Of a stretch of 64,000 nucleotides of DNA, positions 9,329 to 18,807 are shown one piece after another. This DNA is from an uncultured Saprospiraceae bacterium. Lineage in GTDB: Bacteria; Bacteroidota; Bacteroidia; Chitinophagales; Saprospiraceae. Position 1 is the stretch's first letter; each line of letters begins with the position of its first letter. Location: contig CALIAU010000007.1 in assembly GCA_938045585.1 (NCBI GenBank), positions 62,001 to 126,000 on the forward strand. The letters are read 5' to 3'. The notes beneath the pieces are model-generated. The model was given only the letters and a program-made list of their open reading frames with translations. It ran no database searches and had not been told where the DNA came from. A program made the position numbers and the translations under genes.

Positions 9329-10699
9329 ATGAAACATCTTTCGATACTCATCCTCATTTTCTTTTGTTGCTCTGTTACAGGGCAAAGTATTTGGCGAGAT
9401 ACTTTTCTCTTTGAGATTACTACAAGTCCAAGAGATCTTGAAATAAGGAGCAATGGACAACTTATGGTAGGAGGCTATTATTTTAATGCGCAACAGGAAA
9501 GAACTACATTTAGTTTGAATGTAAATAGTGATACAGGTGTGTTGGGCGGATTTACAAACTGTGAAAATCCTGTTTTCTGTGATGGAATAACAGATGTTTT
9601 ACACATACAAGAAGGTCCTTTAGGAAGTCTATATATCTCAGGAAATCAACAATTTGGAAGTACTGACTATCTTGCAAAACTGGTGAATTCTGAGTCCCTC
9701 GAAGTAGAATGGATTCGTGATGATCTAAACACAGAAAATGTAACACATATCAACGCAATCCAAGCGAGTTCTGATGGAGTCATCGCCGCTATACAATTTG
9801 CTAATTTTGAATATGGTCTTATCAAATTTGGTCAAAATGGAGAGACAGTGTGGAACCACAGAATTCCTGTCAATGAAAATGTAAATGAGGCAAGATTATT
9901 CTTGACTAGCAATGAGTCTGTCATCATTTTATATAGGGAGGGATTTGAAGGACCAGATTATATTACTATGCTCGACAAGTTTGGTGCTGAACAATGGACA
10001 CGGACTTTAGAAGGAGAAATTTGGTTAATGGAGATAAATCGAGATGACGATTTGATAATTGTAGAACTTGAACGGAATGATCTAGAAGAAAAATTAATAC
10101 TACAAAAGTATAATATTGAAAGCGAAGAGCGCATCGTTCTAAATGAAGATTTAGGAGAGCGATACCCTCTTTATATTGAAATTAATACTGCAAATCATAT
10201 ATTTCTCGCTAGTAATGCAGAAAAACCAATTTTCGAAACAGACGTCATTTATCTGGACGAATATGATTCTACGGGAGGGCTTATCTGCGAAAAAGAATTT
10301 TTCCAACAAGGCGAATTTGATGAACTCTATAATGATGTAATTACTGATATGGAAATAGATGCATCCAATAGGGTCTTTCTTCTTGGTAGGCGTGCCCTAG
10401 CAGAGAATGGCTTTCAACGATCCGTATTACTCATCGCCGCAGAATCATGTTCTGGCTCTTCTGTAAATATTACAGAACAGGACGAACTTGCATTTTATCC
10501 AAACCCGAGTTCAGGAAGTATTCATCTGAAAAATAGCGTGGGTCAATCGATAAACATTTACGATGTGTATGGTAAGCTGGTACATCATCAGAACGTCATT
10601 TCAAATGCAGTTGACCTTACTGGTCTTAGTCCGGGTCTATACATATTGGAAGCGATCAAAAACAAAAAAAGAAGTATTGGAAGAGTCATTGTTGAATAG
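9329..10699 (+). CDS. T9SS type A secreted protein, propeller-like, unknown role
   Basis: 456 residues. A signal peptide (MKHLSILILIFFCCSVTGQ) is followed by about 350 residues of short beta-strand repeats of the kind FGQNGETVWNHRI and DKFGAEQWTRTL, the look of a PQQ/SBBP-like beta-propeller. The last 75 residues are a T9SS type A sorting domain: FYPNPSSGSIHL, then YDVYGKLV and LSPGLYILEA, ending in a basic strand. I recognise no catalytic motif. Probably a surface or secreted protein. The GNAT gene starts 13 bp after its stop codon. Confidence 0.8.
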   Translation: MKHLSILILIFFCCSVTGQSIWRDTFLFEITTSPRDLEIRSNGQLMVGGYYFNAQQERTTFSLNVNSDTGVLGGFTNCENPVFCDGITDVLHIQEGPLGSLYISGNQQFGSTDYLAKLVNSESLEVEWIRDDLNTENVTHINAIQASSDGVIAAIQFANFEYGLIKFGQNGETVWNHRIPVNENVNEARLFLTSNESVIILYREGFEGPDYITMLDKFGAEQWTRTLEGEIWLMEINRDDDLIIVELERNDLEEKLILQKYNIESEERIVLNEDLGERYPLYIEINTANHIFLASNAEKPIFETDVIYLDEYDSTGGLICEKEFFQQGEFDELYNDVITDMEIDASNRVFLLGRRALAENGFQRSVLLIAAESCSGSSVNITEQDELAFYPNPSSGSIHLKNSVGQSINIYDVYGKLVHHQNVISNAVDLTGLSPGLYILEAIKNKKRSIGRVIVE

Positions 10700-10712
10700 G
10701 AATGCACAAGAA

Positions 10713-11237
10713 ATGAATACAGAACGATTTGTTTTAAAAGAAATTGAAGATTCAGATATAGAGAATATTCATAAGGGTTTATCCAATCCTATCATTACCC
10801 AATTTTATGATGTGCATTTCCCAACTCTAGAAGCTACACAGGAACAGATGGATTGGTATAGTGCTTTAAAGAAAGAAGGTACGGGTATTTGGTGGGGGAT
10901 TTACACACAAGAAGGGAATCAGTTTTGTGGGGCCATTGGATATAATGCTTTGGACAAACAGCACAAAAAAGCTGAAATAGGTATGTGGCTTCTTCAAGAA
11001 TATTGGGGCCAAGGAATATTGAAAGAAGTAATGCCTATCGCTTTCAACTATGGCTTTACTACGCTAGGCCTGAATAGAATAGAAGGCTTTGTTATCCATG
11101 ACAATGCTAAGTGTAAAAGAGCACTAGAGAAAGTAAACTTTAGTTATGAGGGCACTATGCGTGATGCAGAAGTAAAGAATGGAAAGGTCATCAGTATTGA
11201 TATCTATTCCATTTTGAAACATGAGTTTTTGGTATAA
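10713..11237 (+). CDS. GNAT-family N-acetyltransferase (RimJ/RimL-like)
   Basis: 174 residues from the ATG at 10713; longer in-frame starts fall inside the preceding gene and add a non-homologous extension. The domain is the Acetyltransf_3 type: an N-terminal strand TERFVLKEIEDSD, the acetyl-CoA loop region EIGMWLLQEYWGQGILKEVM (Q/R-x-x-G-x-G/A-like WGQGIL), then RIEGFVIHDNAKCKRALEKV, the helix that follows the conserved Asn. Family role: acetylation of a protein N-terminus, polyamine or small molecule; the substrate cannot be told. Probably cotranscribed with the T9SS gene upstream, a chance pairing in terms of function. Confidence 0.85.
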   Translation: MNTERFVLKEIEDSDIENIHKGLSNPIITQFYDVHFPTLEATQEQMDWYSALKKEGTGIWWGIYTQEGNQFCGAIGYNALDKQHKKAEIGMWLLQEYWGQGILKEVMPIAFNYGFTTLGLNRIEGFVIHDNAKCKRALEKVNFSYEGTMRDAEVKNGKVISIDIYSILKHEFLV

Positions 11238-11261
11238 ATTCTTAAACGCACACGTCACTCT

Positions 11262-11276
11262 CCTACCTGAGGTAGG
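11262..11276. other. Short perfect hairpin CCTACC-TGA-GGTAGG
   Basis: A 6-bp perfect inverted repeat with a 3-nt loop, 24 bp past the GNAT stop codon. It lacks a T run, so it is a weak terminator candidate at best. The convergent rnr gene ends about 100 bp further on. Confidence 0.4.
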
Positions 11277-11329
11277 CAAGTTCTCCATCCCTTCATCCTA
11301 CCTCCATGCGCAAGCTCTCCGACCAATTT

Positions 11330-11364
11330 AGCATCTAGCATCTAGCGTCTAATGTCTAGCGTCT
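11330..11364. repeat. Five tandem 7-bp units, consensus AGCRTCT
   Basis: The units read AGCATCT, AGCATCT, AGCGTCT, AATGTCT, AGCGTCT without gaps. The array lies between the convergent GNAT and rnr genes and ends 5 bp before the rnr stop codon. Confidence 0.85.
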
Positions 11365-11369
11365 TCATA

Positions 11370-13523
11370 CTATGCCAACTCCAGCTCTATCTGTCGTTTG
11401 CTCATATCTACATCAACGACACGCACCTGAATTTTCTGTCCCATCTTTAAGATCTTCCCTGAGCTTTTTCCTTTGACCTTTAATTTGCCATCAAAAAATT
11501 CAAAGACCTCATTAAACTTATCAAAGCCAATCAAACCTTCTGCTCGACCATCTGTAACTTCTACAAACACGCCGCGATCTATGATACCACTAATCTTGCC
11601 CTCAAAGCTTTGCCCCACCTTGTCCAACATATACTCAGTCTGCTTCACCTTGATAGAATCTCTCTCTGCGGTCATCGCATCTCTTTCCTTTTTCGAAATA
11701 TGTTTACACATGGATTCGAGTGCTTCTTTATCCCAACGTTTTGTCTTCTTTAGATTATCAAACAATATTCTATGTACTAAGACATCCGCATATCTACGTA
11801 TCGGTGAAGTAAAATGTGCGTAATGCTGAAATGCAAGACCGTAATGACCTATATTATCTGTAGAGTACGCCGCCTTGGACATAGTCCGTATGGCAAAGGG
11901 CTCTAGAATTTTTAACTCCTCGTTTTCTCTTGCTTGTTTAGCCAAGGCATTAAAGGACTTTGCAATATTCTTTGGCGTGTCGATTTGTAAGTTAACACCC
12001 ATTTCATGCGCAAAGGATTTAAAGTCCATCAACTTATCCGGATCTGGCTCATCATGTATTCTATAAACAAATGGAACTTCTTGCTGTGATTTTTTATCCA
12101 GGAAGATGGCTACTTCTTTATTTGCCAAAAGCATAAAATCTTCAATCATCATATGCGCATCCTTTCGATCTTTCACATAGACACTTACAGGCACCGCATT
12201 TTCATCTAGCTTAAATTTAATTTCTGGTGATTCAAAAGCGATGGCTCCGTTTTTAAACTTGGCCTTCCTTAATGCATAGGCGATCCTATTCATCTTTAGT
12301 AACTCCTCTGCAAACTCTCCTTCTTTTTTTTCTAATATCTCCTGTGCCTCTTCATAGGTAAACCGTCTATCCGAATGGATCACCGTTTTACCAAACCATC
12401 TATCTACTACCCTGTCGTTTTTGTCAAAGGTAAATACAGCGGAAAAACTTAATCGGTCTTGGTTCGGAACGAGCGAACATAGATTATTACTTAGTTTCTC
12501 TGGCAACATGGGCGCGACTCTATCTACTAGGTAAACTGAGGTCGAGCGAAATAACGCTTCTTTGTCAATTTCAGTTTCTGGCCTGACATAGTGCGTAACA
12601 TCTGCTATATGTACACCTATCTCTATATTTCCATTTTCCAACACCTCATACGATAAGGCATCATCAAAATCTTGCGCAGTATCTGGATCAATAGTCAAGG
12701 TAGTTATTCCTCTAAAATCTCTCCTACCCTCTAGTTCGTGTTCGGAAATAGTCATAGGTATTTTGTCGGCTTCAGCCATGACACTTTTCGGAAAGTCGAT
12801 TTCAAAGCCACTTTCTATTAAGATAGAATTCATAGTGAAATCATTATCGCTCATTTCAGTAACCAGTCGGTTTACATTTCCCCACAAAGATTTGTTCTGT
12901 GCCTTCCCATAGCTTGTTATTTCTGCTAAAACCTTATCCCCTTCTTTGGCACCGTTATAATCCTCTGGATTAATATGCACTTCGATAGGATACTTCTTCA
13001 TCTCAGAATATACCATGCCGTACTTAGGCGTTTCTTTAAAAGTCCCCATAACAAACTTTAGAGCACGCTTAGTAATTTCTTTTACCTTACCTTCCATACG
13101 TCGGCGCTTGTCTTTCATTGCGGCACTCACGACAACAGTATCGCCATGCATAGCCCCTGCTAGATTTTTCTCCGCAACATAAATATCTCGTTCTAGACTA
13201 TCTACCATAATAAAGGCAGCTCCAGATTTGGCTAAATCTACCTTTCCAGTAAACTTTTTCTTCGGATGTTTTGCTTTTGCTTCTTGCGCGGCAAACTTAT
13301 CCATTCTATACTTTCCTTCTTTTACCTGAAAGACCTTACCGTCTTTTTCAAGCTTATCGATAACATGTTGAACAGCATCTTTAGAATTTTTTCCTTTTAG
13401 TTTTTTGGAAAGTTGTGATGCGTTAAACCGCTTCTTGGGAGATCTTAAAAATATTCTGAATACTTTTTGTTCTAAATCTCCAGTACTTAATTTTTTTCTT
13501 TTAAAGTTTCTTTTACTTCTCAT
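11370..13523 (-). CDS. rnr: Ribonuclease R (RNB/VacB-type 3'-5' exoribonuclease)
   Basis: 717 residues. A Lys/Arg-rich N-terminus leads into a winged-helix domain (about 15-75), then cold-shock OB domains (about 80-240). The RNB catalytic domain runs about 255-600 with the metal-binding aspartates in TIDPDTAQDFDDALSYE and the later HYAHFTSPIRRYADVLVHR. A C-terminal S1 domain (about 635-717) contains GKISGIIDRGVFVEV. Role: processive degradation of structured RNA, including mRNA turnover and rRNA quality control, in the cytoplasm. Length is normal for Bacteroidota. The 173 bp upstream hold no gene I can see. Confidence 0.96.
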   Translation of the reverse strand: MRSKRNFKRKKLSTGDLEQKVFRIFLRSPKKRFNASQLSKKLKGKNSKDAVQHVIDKLEKDGKVFQVKEGKYRMDKFAAQEAKAKHPKKKFTGKVDLAKSGAAFIMVDSLERDIYVAEKNLAGAMHGDTVVVSAAMKDKRRRMEGKVKEITKRALKFVMGTFKETPKYGMVYSEMKKYPIEVHINPEDYNGAKEGDKVLAEITSYGKAQNKSLWGNVNRLVTEMSDNDFTMNSILIESGFEIDFPKSVMAEADKIPMTISEHELEGRRDFRGITTLTIDPDTAQDFDDALSYEVLENGNIEIGVHIADVTHYVRPETEIDKEALFRSTSVYLVDRVAPMLPEKLSNNLCSLVPNQDRLSFSAVFTFDKNDRVVDRWFGKTVIHSDRRFTYEEAQEILEKKEGEFAEELLKMNRIAYALRKAKFKNGAIAFESPEIKFKLDENAVPVSVYVKDRKDAHMMIEDFMLLANKEVAIFLDKKSQQEVPFVYRIHDEPDPDKLMDFKSFAHEMGVNLQIDTPKNIAKSFNALAKQARENEELKILEPFAIRTMSKAAYSTDNIGHYGLAFQHYAHFTSPIRRYADVLVHRILFDNLKKTKRWDKEALESMCKHISKKERDAMTAERDSIKVKQTEYMLDKVGQSFEGKISGIIDRGVFVEVTDGRAEGLIGFDKFNEVFEFFDGKLKVKGKSSGKILKMGQKIQVRVVDVDMSKRQIELELA

Positions 13524-13696
13524 TGGATTGTTTCTTCTCTTAATTCAATTTCCTTCACTTATGTATAAAATTATATCGGTAGTACAGAATGTCTACCAAA
13601 GGATGGATAAGACAAAGTTCTTAAAAAACTTGGACAAATGCCTATAAATTTTTTGAAAGCTCTAGAAATAGCTGCTTATGCCCTTAATTAAAAGGC

Positions 13697-14044
13697 CTAA
13701 TCATCAGGAAATCTTCTTTTCAGCTCTTGCTCTGTGGCAAATACACCAGCAATCATAAGTCCGATAATAATGAACAAACCCAAGGCTAATTCTAAATTTT
13801 GGCCTAAATCTAAAAAGCTGCCTAGTATACCAAGGGAGATCATCCCAATGCTTGCCTTCTTCATTTGTGCAGAAGAATAATTCTGCGCGTAGTCCCAGTG
13901 TTCTTGTGATTTCATTGAACGCTTTGTTCTATACCCGTAGATATTATTTATTTTTTTGGGCGGATACCTATCCTGTATCATAATGATAATATATATAGAA
14001 ACACCTGTAGCAATGCAAATTATAGGAATGATGCCTACACTCAT
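13697..14044 (-). CDS. SdpI-family small membrane protein
   Basis: 115 residues with three hydrophobic segments. The region between the first and second helix carries the SdpI/YhfL family core, INNIYGYRTKRSMKSQEHWDYA. The founding member, Bacillus SdpI, gives immunity to the toxin SdpC, but most homologues are housekeeping proteins of unknown function, and no toxin gene is seen here. Its start codon overlaps the rsmI stop codon (ATGA, 14041-14044), so it is translationally coupled to rsmI. Confidence 0.75.
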   Translation of the reverse strand: MSVGIIPIICIATGVSIYIIIMIQDRYPPKKINNIYGYRTKRSMKSQEHWDYAQNYSSAQMKKASIGMISLGILGSFLDLGQNLELALGLFIIIGLMIAGVFATEQELKRRFPDD

Positions 14045-14715
14045 TTTTTAGCTTTTTCTGCAATTATAATTACAATCTCTCCTTTTACTTTTGGTCTTTC
14101 TTTATACAACTCTAACACATTCTCTGCAGTATCCGTTTGCACTTCCTCGTGTATTTTTGAAATTTCTCGAACTACTGAAATCTGTCTATCTCCTCCAAAG
14201 TATTCTACAATATGTCCAAGTGTTTTTATTAATTTATGTGGCGATTCGTATAGTACCAGAGTTGTGTTCAAACTAAGTAAAAACTCCAATCGTGTTTTCC
14301 TTCCTTTCTTCACAGGCAGAAAGCCTTCAAAGAAAAATTTATCGCAGGGAATTCCAGATGCTACTAAGGCAGGAATAAGAGCAGTTGCTCCAGGTAATAC
14401 CGTTAGTTCAATCTCTTCTTTACGCGCTTCGCGCACTAAGAGGAATCCTGGATCAGAAATACCCGGTGTCCCTGCATCAGAAATTAAGGCAATATTTTGT
14501 CCATTCTTAAGCGCATCAATATGATTCTGCAACCTGTGGTGCTCATTATGTGCATGAAAGGCTGATAATTTAGCCTTAATGCCTAGATGATTTAAGAGTT
14601 TTGAGCTTACTCGCGTGTCTTCGCACAAAATATAGTCTACAGATTTAAGCGTTTCTATACTTCTAAGCGTTATATCTCCAAGGTTTCCAATAGGTGTAGG
14701 TACTATATATAACAT
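14041..14715 (-). CDS. rsmI: 16S rRNA 2'-O-ribose C1402 methyltransferase
   Basis: 224 residues of the tetrapyrrole-methylase (SAM-dependent) fold. Signatures in order: YIVPTPIGNLGDITLRS at the N-terminus, LCEDTRVSSKLLNHLGI, and ALISDAGTPGISDPG, the glycine-rich SAM/RNA region of RsmI. It methylates C1402 of 16S rRNA in the decoding centre. E. coli RsmI is about 60 residues longer; the C-terminal extension is missing here, as I recall for many Bacteroidota. Coupled by ATGA to the SdpI-like gene. Confidence 0.94.
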   Translation of the reverse strand: MLYIVPTPIGNLGDITLRSIETLKSVDYILCEDTRVSSKLLNHLGIKAKLSAFHAHNEHHRLQNHIDALKNGQNIALISDAGTPGISDPGFLLVREARKEEIELTVLPGATALIPALVASGIPCDKFFFEGFLPVKKGRKTRLEFLLSLNTTLVLYESPHKLIKTLGHIVEYFGGDRQISVVREISKIHEEVQTDTAENVLELYKERPKVKGEIVIIIAEKAKK

Positions 14716-14867
14716 GAAAAAGGCTTAATTTTCAATTAAATTGTCCAATTTACTTGCTGTAGATAACAAATGTTTGCAATTTAAATGAATTAAGAGGAAG
14801 CATTTATATTATTAATGGTGTCTAAACTGTTGTAATATTGTGATCAGTTTCAAAATTAGTGCTCTAG

Positions 14868-16943
14868 ATGAGAAAATATATACTATCCATTCTTTGCATT
14901 TTCACCCTATCCACTTCTGTCAATGCACAGGCTTTAAATGATGAATGTATCACCGCAACCGCTCTTGGAGCTGTAGCAGACTATTGTTCTGGTGATAGTG
15001 AGTTTAGTAATTCCAATGCCACACTTTCTTCAGAGGCAGTACCCTTCTGCTGGTTTGGTGGTGCTGCTAGTGATGTTTGGTACACCTTTGTACCTACTGC
15101 TCCTTCCGTCTACATAAATCTAGATGGTTCGTTTGCTGCAAACAACCTAATAAATCCATCCATTGCAATTTATGAGGGCTTCTGTGGTAACTTGACAGAG
15201 GTTGCTTGTAATAGTATCTCTACTGGTACCTCCATAGTTGATCTGACAATTGAGCAAGTGGTCATTGGTCAGGTGTATTATCTACGTGTGGATGGAAGAG
15301 ATAATGCGGTAGGAAGTTATAAACTATGTATAAATTCATTTATACCCGTTCCTAGTCCAGAGTCAGACTGCCCAGATGCAGTCGTACTTTGCGATAAGTC
15401 TGCCTTTGAAGTACAAAACCTAAACAGCACAGGAGATATTCAAAATGAATTAACCGGACCCTGCGTGGGAACTGGACAGGATGGAGAACGCGCCTCTGTA
15501 TGGTATGTCTGGACCTGTAAAGACTCAGGTACGCTTACCTTTACACTTACACCAAACAACACGTCTGCACCAGATGAAGATCTAGACTTTGTTGTGTACG
15601 AGCTTCCAGGAGGTTTAACGGATTGTAATAATAGAGTGGGTGTCCGTTGTATGTTATCAGGAGAAACCGCAGGTCAGAATAGTAGTCCATGTTTTGGACC
15701 TACTGGTTTAAGAGAAGGAGAAACAGATGTATCAGAATCAGCAGGCTGTTCTGGAGATGATAATAATTTTGTGGCACCACTTGATATGATAGCTGGTCAA
15801 AGCTACGGTCTCATTATTAATAACTTCAGCCAATCTGGTTTTGGTTTTTCCGTAGAGTTTGGAGGTACAGGAACCTTCTTAGGTCCTGAAGCTGATTTTG
15901 AATTAACACTACCAACAGCCGAGCAAGTTTTTGAATGTGATAAAACAATCATCTTTAATGATAATTCTATTTCTAATACAGATCAAATTGTAGAATGGTC
16001 ATGGAACTTTGGAGCAGGGTCTACCCCTTCATTTGCAACAGGGCAAGGACCACATAATATCATATATGATTCTTTCGGTGATAAAATAGCAGCGCTTACT
16101 ATTACTTCAGACAGAGGATGTACCGTGACTGAAATTTTAGACTTCTTTGTAGAGCCTTGTTGCGCAGATGTTTCCACCTTAGATTTAACAGGTACTGCTA
16201 CAGACATTAACTGTTTTGGAGAAACGAATGGCTTTATTCAGGCAAGCGGAATTGCAGGTGATCCTCAATATTTGTATAGTCTAGATGGAGAAAATTTTAT
16301 TCCCAATTCGCAGTTTAATGGATTGGCAGTAGGTACCTATACGGTATTCGTACAAGATACTAAGGGATGCGTGGACTCTACATCATTTACGGTGGACCAG
16401 CCACTTGAAATAAGCATTGATGCAGGCGAAGATGCAGAAGTAGAGCTTGGTGATCCCTATAATCTAAATGCCATCGCCATGAACGGTAGTGGCAACCTCA
16501 CATATATGTGGTCACCAGCAGAAGGCCTCAGTTGTACCGACTGCCCTAACCCAGTCTTCCTTGGTGGTACAACAACATACACTGTCACTGTAACAGACGA
16601 AAACGGCTGTACAGCCACAGACGAAGTAACGATACGTGCAGACCTAGTCAAACGGGTATATCCGCCTAATATCTTTTCTCCAAATAATGATGGACAGAAT
16701 GATCGCTTTACCATTTTTGTAGGTAAGGGAGTAGAAGCCATTGAAGATTTACGCATCTATGATCGCTGGGGGAACGAATTGTTTTTTGAGGAAAATCTAG
16801 AGTTGAATAATCCAGATGATGGATGGGATGGTAATTTTAATAAGCAACCTGTAAATCCAGGCGTCTTTACCTGGACCTCTAACATTCGCTTTTTAGGAAA
16901 TATTACCTGCCTATTCAAAGGGGATGTTACCCTTGCGCGATGA
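14868..16943 (+). CDS. T9SS type B (CHU_C) cell-surface protein with PKD and SprB-like modules
   Basis: 691 residues. A signal peptide (to about 21, VNAQ) is followed by two stretches of about 150 residues with paired Cys and DVWYTFVP / SVWYVWTC signatures, as in CUB-like adhesion modules of Bacteroidota. A PKD-like domain (about 345-430; VEWSWNFGAGSTPS) and a SprB-type repeat (about 440-510; DINCFGETNGFIQAS) follow, then an MSP-like region with CTDCPNPVFLGGTTTYTV. The last 95 residues are the gliding-motility C-terminal (CHU_C) domain: PPNIFSPNNDGQNDRFTI, YDRWGNELF, DGWDG and PGVFTW. Inference: exported by T9SS, with a role in adhesion or gliding. The stop codon overlaps the lptC start. Confidence 0.85.
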   Translation: MRKYILSILCIFTLSTSVNAQALNDECITATALGAVADYCSGDSEFSNSNATLSSEAVPFCWFGGAASDVWYTFVPTAPSVYINLDGSFAANNLINPSIAIYEGFCGNLTEVACNSISTGTSIVDLTIEQVVIGQVYYLRVDGRDNAVGSYKLCINSFIPVPSPESDCPDAVVLCDKSAFEVQNLNSTGDIQNELTGPCVGTGQDGERASVWYVWTCKDSGTLTFTLTPNNTSAPDEDLDFVVYELPGGLTDCNNRVGVRCMLSGETAGQNSSPCFGPTGLREGETDVSESAGCSGDDNNFVAPLDMIAGQSYGLIINNFSQSGFGFSVEFGGTGTFLGPEADFELTLPTAEQVFECDKTIIFNDNSISNTDQIVEWSWNFGAGSTPSFATGQGPHNIIYDSFGDKIAALTITSDRGCTVTEILDFFVEPCCADVSTLDLTGTATDINCFGETNGFIQASGIAGDPQYLYSLDGENFIPNSQFNGLAVGTYTVFVQDTKGCVDSTSFTVDQPLEISIDAGEDAEVELGDPYNLNAIAMNGSGNLTYMWSPAEGLSCTDCPNPVFLGGTTTYTVTVTDENGCTATDEVTIRADLVKRVYPPNIFSPNNDGQNDRFTIFVGKGVEAIEDLRIYDRWGNELFFEENLELNNPDDGWDGNFNKQPVNPGVFTWTSNIRFLGNITCLFKGDVTLAR

Positions 16944-17506
16944 GGCAAATATTTTTCACATATTCCCTACTCCTATTACTCACATCTTGTAGTAATAACT
17001 TAGAAGAGGTAGAGGCACTCGTAGGTGGCCAAAGTTTAAACAAAGAAATTGCGACCGATGTACAGATACTGTATAGTGACTCTGCCTACGTAAAGGTAAT
17101 CATCGAGAGTCCTCTCATGATTCGCTACATGAGTAGAGATGAGAATATAGATGAATTTCCCAAAGGTCTACATGTACGTTTTCTAGATCAAAATGGCAAA
17201 GAAAAATCTTGGATGGATGCAAACTATGCCATACGGGAAGAAAAGGACGGTAAAATTTATGCAGAAGATAGCGTCGTTGTTTACAATGCGCGTAACGATA
17301 AATTGCGCACAGACGAAATTGTATGGGATGAAGCAAATGAAATCATTTATACAGAACGGGCAGTCAAAATAATGCAACCATCTAGAGGCGACACCATTCT
17401 CGGTTTTGGCCTAGTGGCAAACCAGGAGTTCACTAAGTTTGAACTGAAGAAGCGTTTTTCTGGAATTAAGGGAAATTTCGAAAACTTGGCAAAAAAATTG
17501 AACTAG
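16940..17506 (+). CDS. lptC: LPS export protein LptC
   Basis: 188 residues with a lipoprotein signal (LLLLTSCSNN, lipobox Cys at about 17) instead of the membrane helix of enterobacterial LptC. The rest is a LptC/OstA-like beta-jellyroll: SAYVKVIIESPLMIRY, NYAIREEKDGKIYAEDSVVVYN, DEANEIIYTERAVKIMQP, and GFGLVANQEFTKFEL. In LPS transport LptC hands lipopolysaccharide from the LptBFG extractor to LptA. In Bacteroidota lptC commonly precedes a CNNM/hemolysin gene, as here. Its ATG overlaps the TGA of the type-B T9SS gene, an unusual coupling partner. Confidence 0.8.
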   Translation: MRQIFFTYSLLLLLTSCSNNLEEVEALVGGQSLNKEIATDVQILYSDSAYVKVIIESPLMIRYMSRDENIDEFPKGLHVRFLDQNGKEKSWMDANYAIREEKDGKIYAEDSVVVYNARNDKLRTDEIVWDEANEIIYTERAVKIMQPSRGDTILGFGLVANQEFTKFELKKRFSGIKGNFENLAKKLN

Positions 17507-17527
17507 ACTATAGTCAATCTTTATTTC

Positions 17528-18787
17528 ATGGGACTAATTATAGGTATCATACTCTTTTTATTGCTTTCCGCATTTTTTTCGGGATCTGAGATCGCGTTTA
17601 TCTCAGCCAATAAATTGAGCGTTGCGGTAAAGAAAGACGACGATACAAGACGGTCAAAAATTCTTGCCTCCTTTTACGAGAAACCCAAAACATTTATCTC
17701 CACAATGCTTGTGGGCAATAATATCGCCTTGGTAGTGTTTACCTCATTTATGACCACACTTATAAAGCCTTACATTGTTCCTTTCACAGGAGATGGGGTC
17801 TTTTCTCTGTTGATTTATACCCTTATAATTACAGCAGTAGTATTAATCTTTGGAGAGTTTTTGCCCAAGACGCTGAGTCGTTTATTTGCAGACAAACTTT
17901 TATACGCCTTTGCCTTCCCTCTTGCCTTTTTTAAATACCTATTGAGCATCCCTACCTATATCTTAACTGCTCTTTCTAACTTTTTACTGAAGTATGTTGC
18001 ACGGGTGCCCATAGACAAGATTGACATTTCTCTTACCCGTGTGGATCTAGAAAATTATATCTCTGAAAACCTTGCAGAAGAGGGTTCAGACATAGACAAG
18101 GAAATATTGACAAACGCACTTACCCTAAACCAACAGAAGGTCAGAGACTGTCTTATCCCACGTACAGAAGTTGTTGCCATAGATCAGTACGCCTCTCTAG
18201 AGGAGCTGGTAGACCTATTCAAAAAAGAAAGACACTCTAGGATAATCGTTATCGAAAATGATATAGAAAACGTCCTTGGATACATTCACCACCAACAACT
18301 TTTTTCTAACAAGAAAACAATTAAAAAATTACTTCTAGATATTCCCTTTGTGCCAGAGGCGATGAATCTTAAGGACCTTATGTCCCAGTTTATTCGTGAC
18401 AACGTAACCATCGCCTGTGTGGTAGATGAATATGGAAGCGTCAGTGGAATCATTACCTTGGAAGATATACTTGAAGAAATTTTTGGTGAGATAGAAGATG
18501 AACATGACCACGAAGATTTTATCGACATCATGGTTAGTGAAAACGAATACCTGTTTAGCGGTCGCCTTGAGATAAGCACAATCTGTGAAAAATACGATAA
18601 CATTAATCTACCTGAAGGCGAGTATCAGACACTCTCTGGTTATATCGTGATGACTTCGGGGAGCATTCCTGAAGAAGGCGCAGAACTAGAGTTGGATGGC
18701 TATAGATTTATACTGGAAAGCATGAGCGATACGAAGATTGAAACAGTGCGTATGATTAAACTCGAGACAGAATACGAAAACGAATAG
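17528..18787 (+). CDS. CNNM/CorC (hemolysin-family) membrane protein, GldE-like
   Basis: 419 residues. DUF21/CNNM membrane domain (about 1-190) with the hallmark FFSGSEIAFISANK near the N-terminus, TMLVGNNIALVVFTS and a FGEFLPKTLSR motif; a CBS pair (about 200-330) with PRTEVVAIDQYASLEEL and CVVDEYGSVSGIITLEDILE; and a C-terminal CorC/HlyC transporter-associated domain. Relatives act in Mg2+/Co2+ efflux or, as GldE, support gliding/T9SS function in flavobacteria. Which applies cannot be decided without a tree. It starts 21 bp after lptC and is probably in that operon. Confidence 0.85.
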   Translation: MGLIIGIILFLLLSAFFSGSEIAFISANKLSVAVKKDDDTRRSKILASFYEKPKTFISTMLVGNNIALVVFTSFMTTLIKPYIVPFTGDGVFSLLIYTLIITAVVLIFGEFLPKTLSRLFADKLLYAFAFPLAFFKYLLSIPTYILTALSNFLLKYVARVPIDKIDISLTRVDLENYISENLAEEGSDIDKEILTNALTLNQQKVRDCLIPRTEVVAIDQYASLEELVDLFKKERHSRIIVIENDIENVLGYIHHQQLFSNKKTIKKLLLDIPFVPEAMNLKDLMSQFIRDNVTIACVVDEYGSVSGIITLEDILEEIFGEIEDEHDHEDFIDIMVSENEYLFSGRLEISTICEKYDNINLPEGEYQTLSGYIVMTSGSIPEEGAELELDGYRFILESMSDTKIETVRMIKLETEYENE

Positions 18788-18807
18788 TCTCCAGATTTTG
18801 AAAATGA

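Noticed and set aside
9188-9493. 101-codon minus-strand open frame between hemJ and the T9SS gene
   Set aside because: It overlaps the 5' end of the clear T9SS gene, has no signal or domain pattern, and its codon use looks random.
13697-14044. SdpI-like protein as toxin immunity
   Set aside because: No SdpC-like toxin or related peptide gene is nearby, and coupling to rsmI suggests a housekeeping setting.
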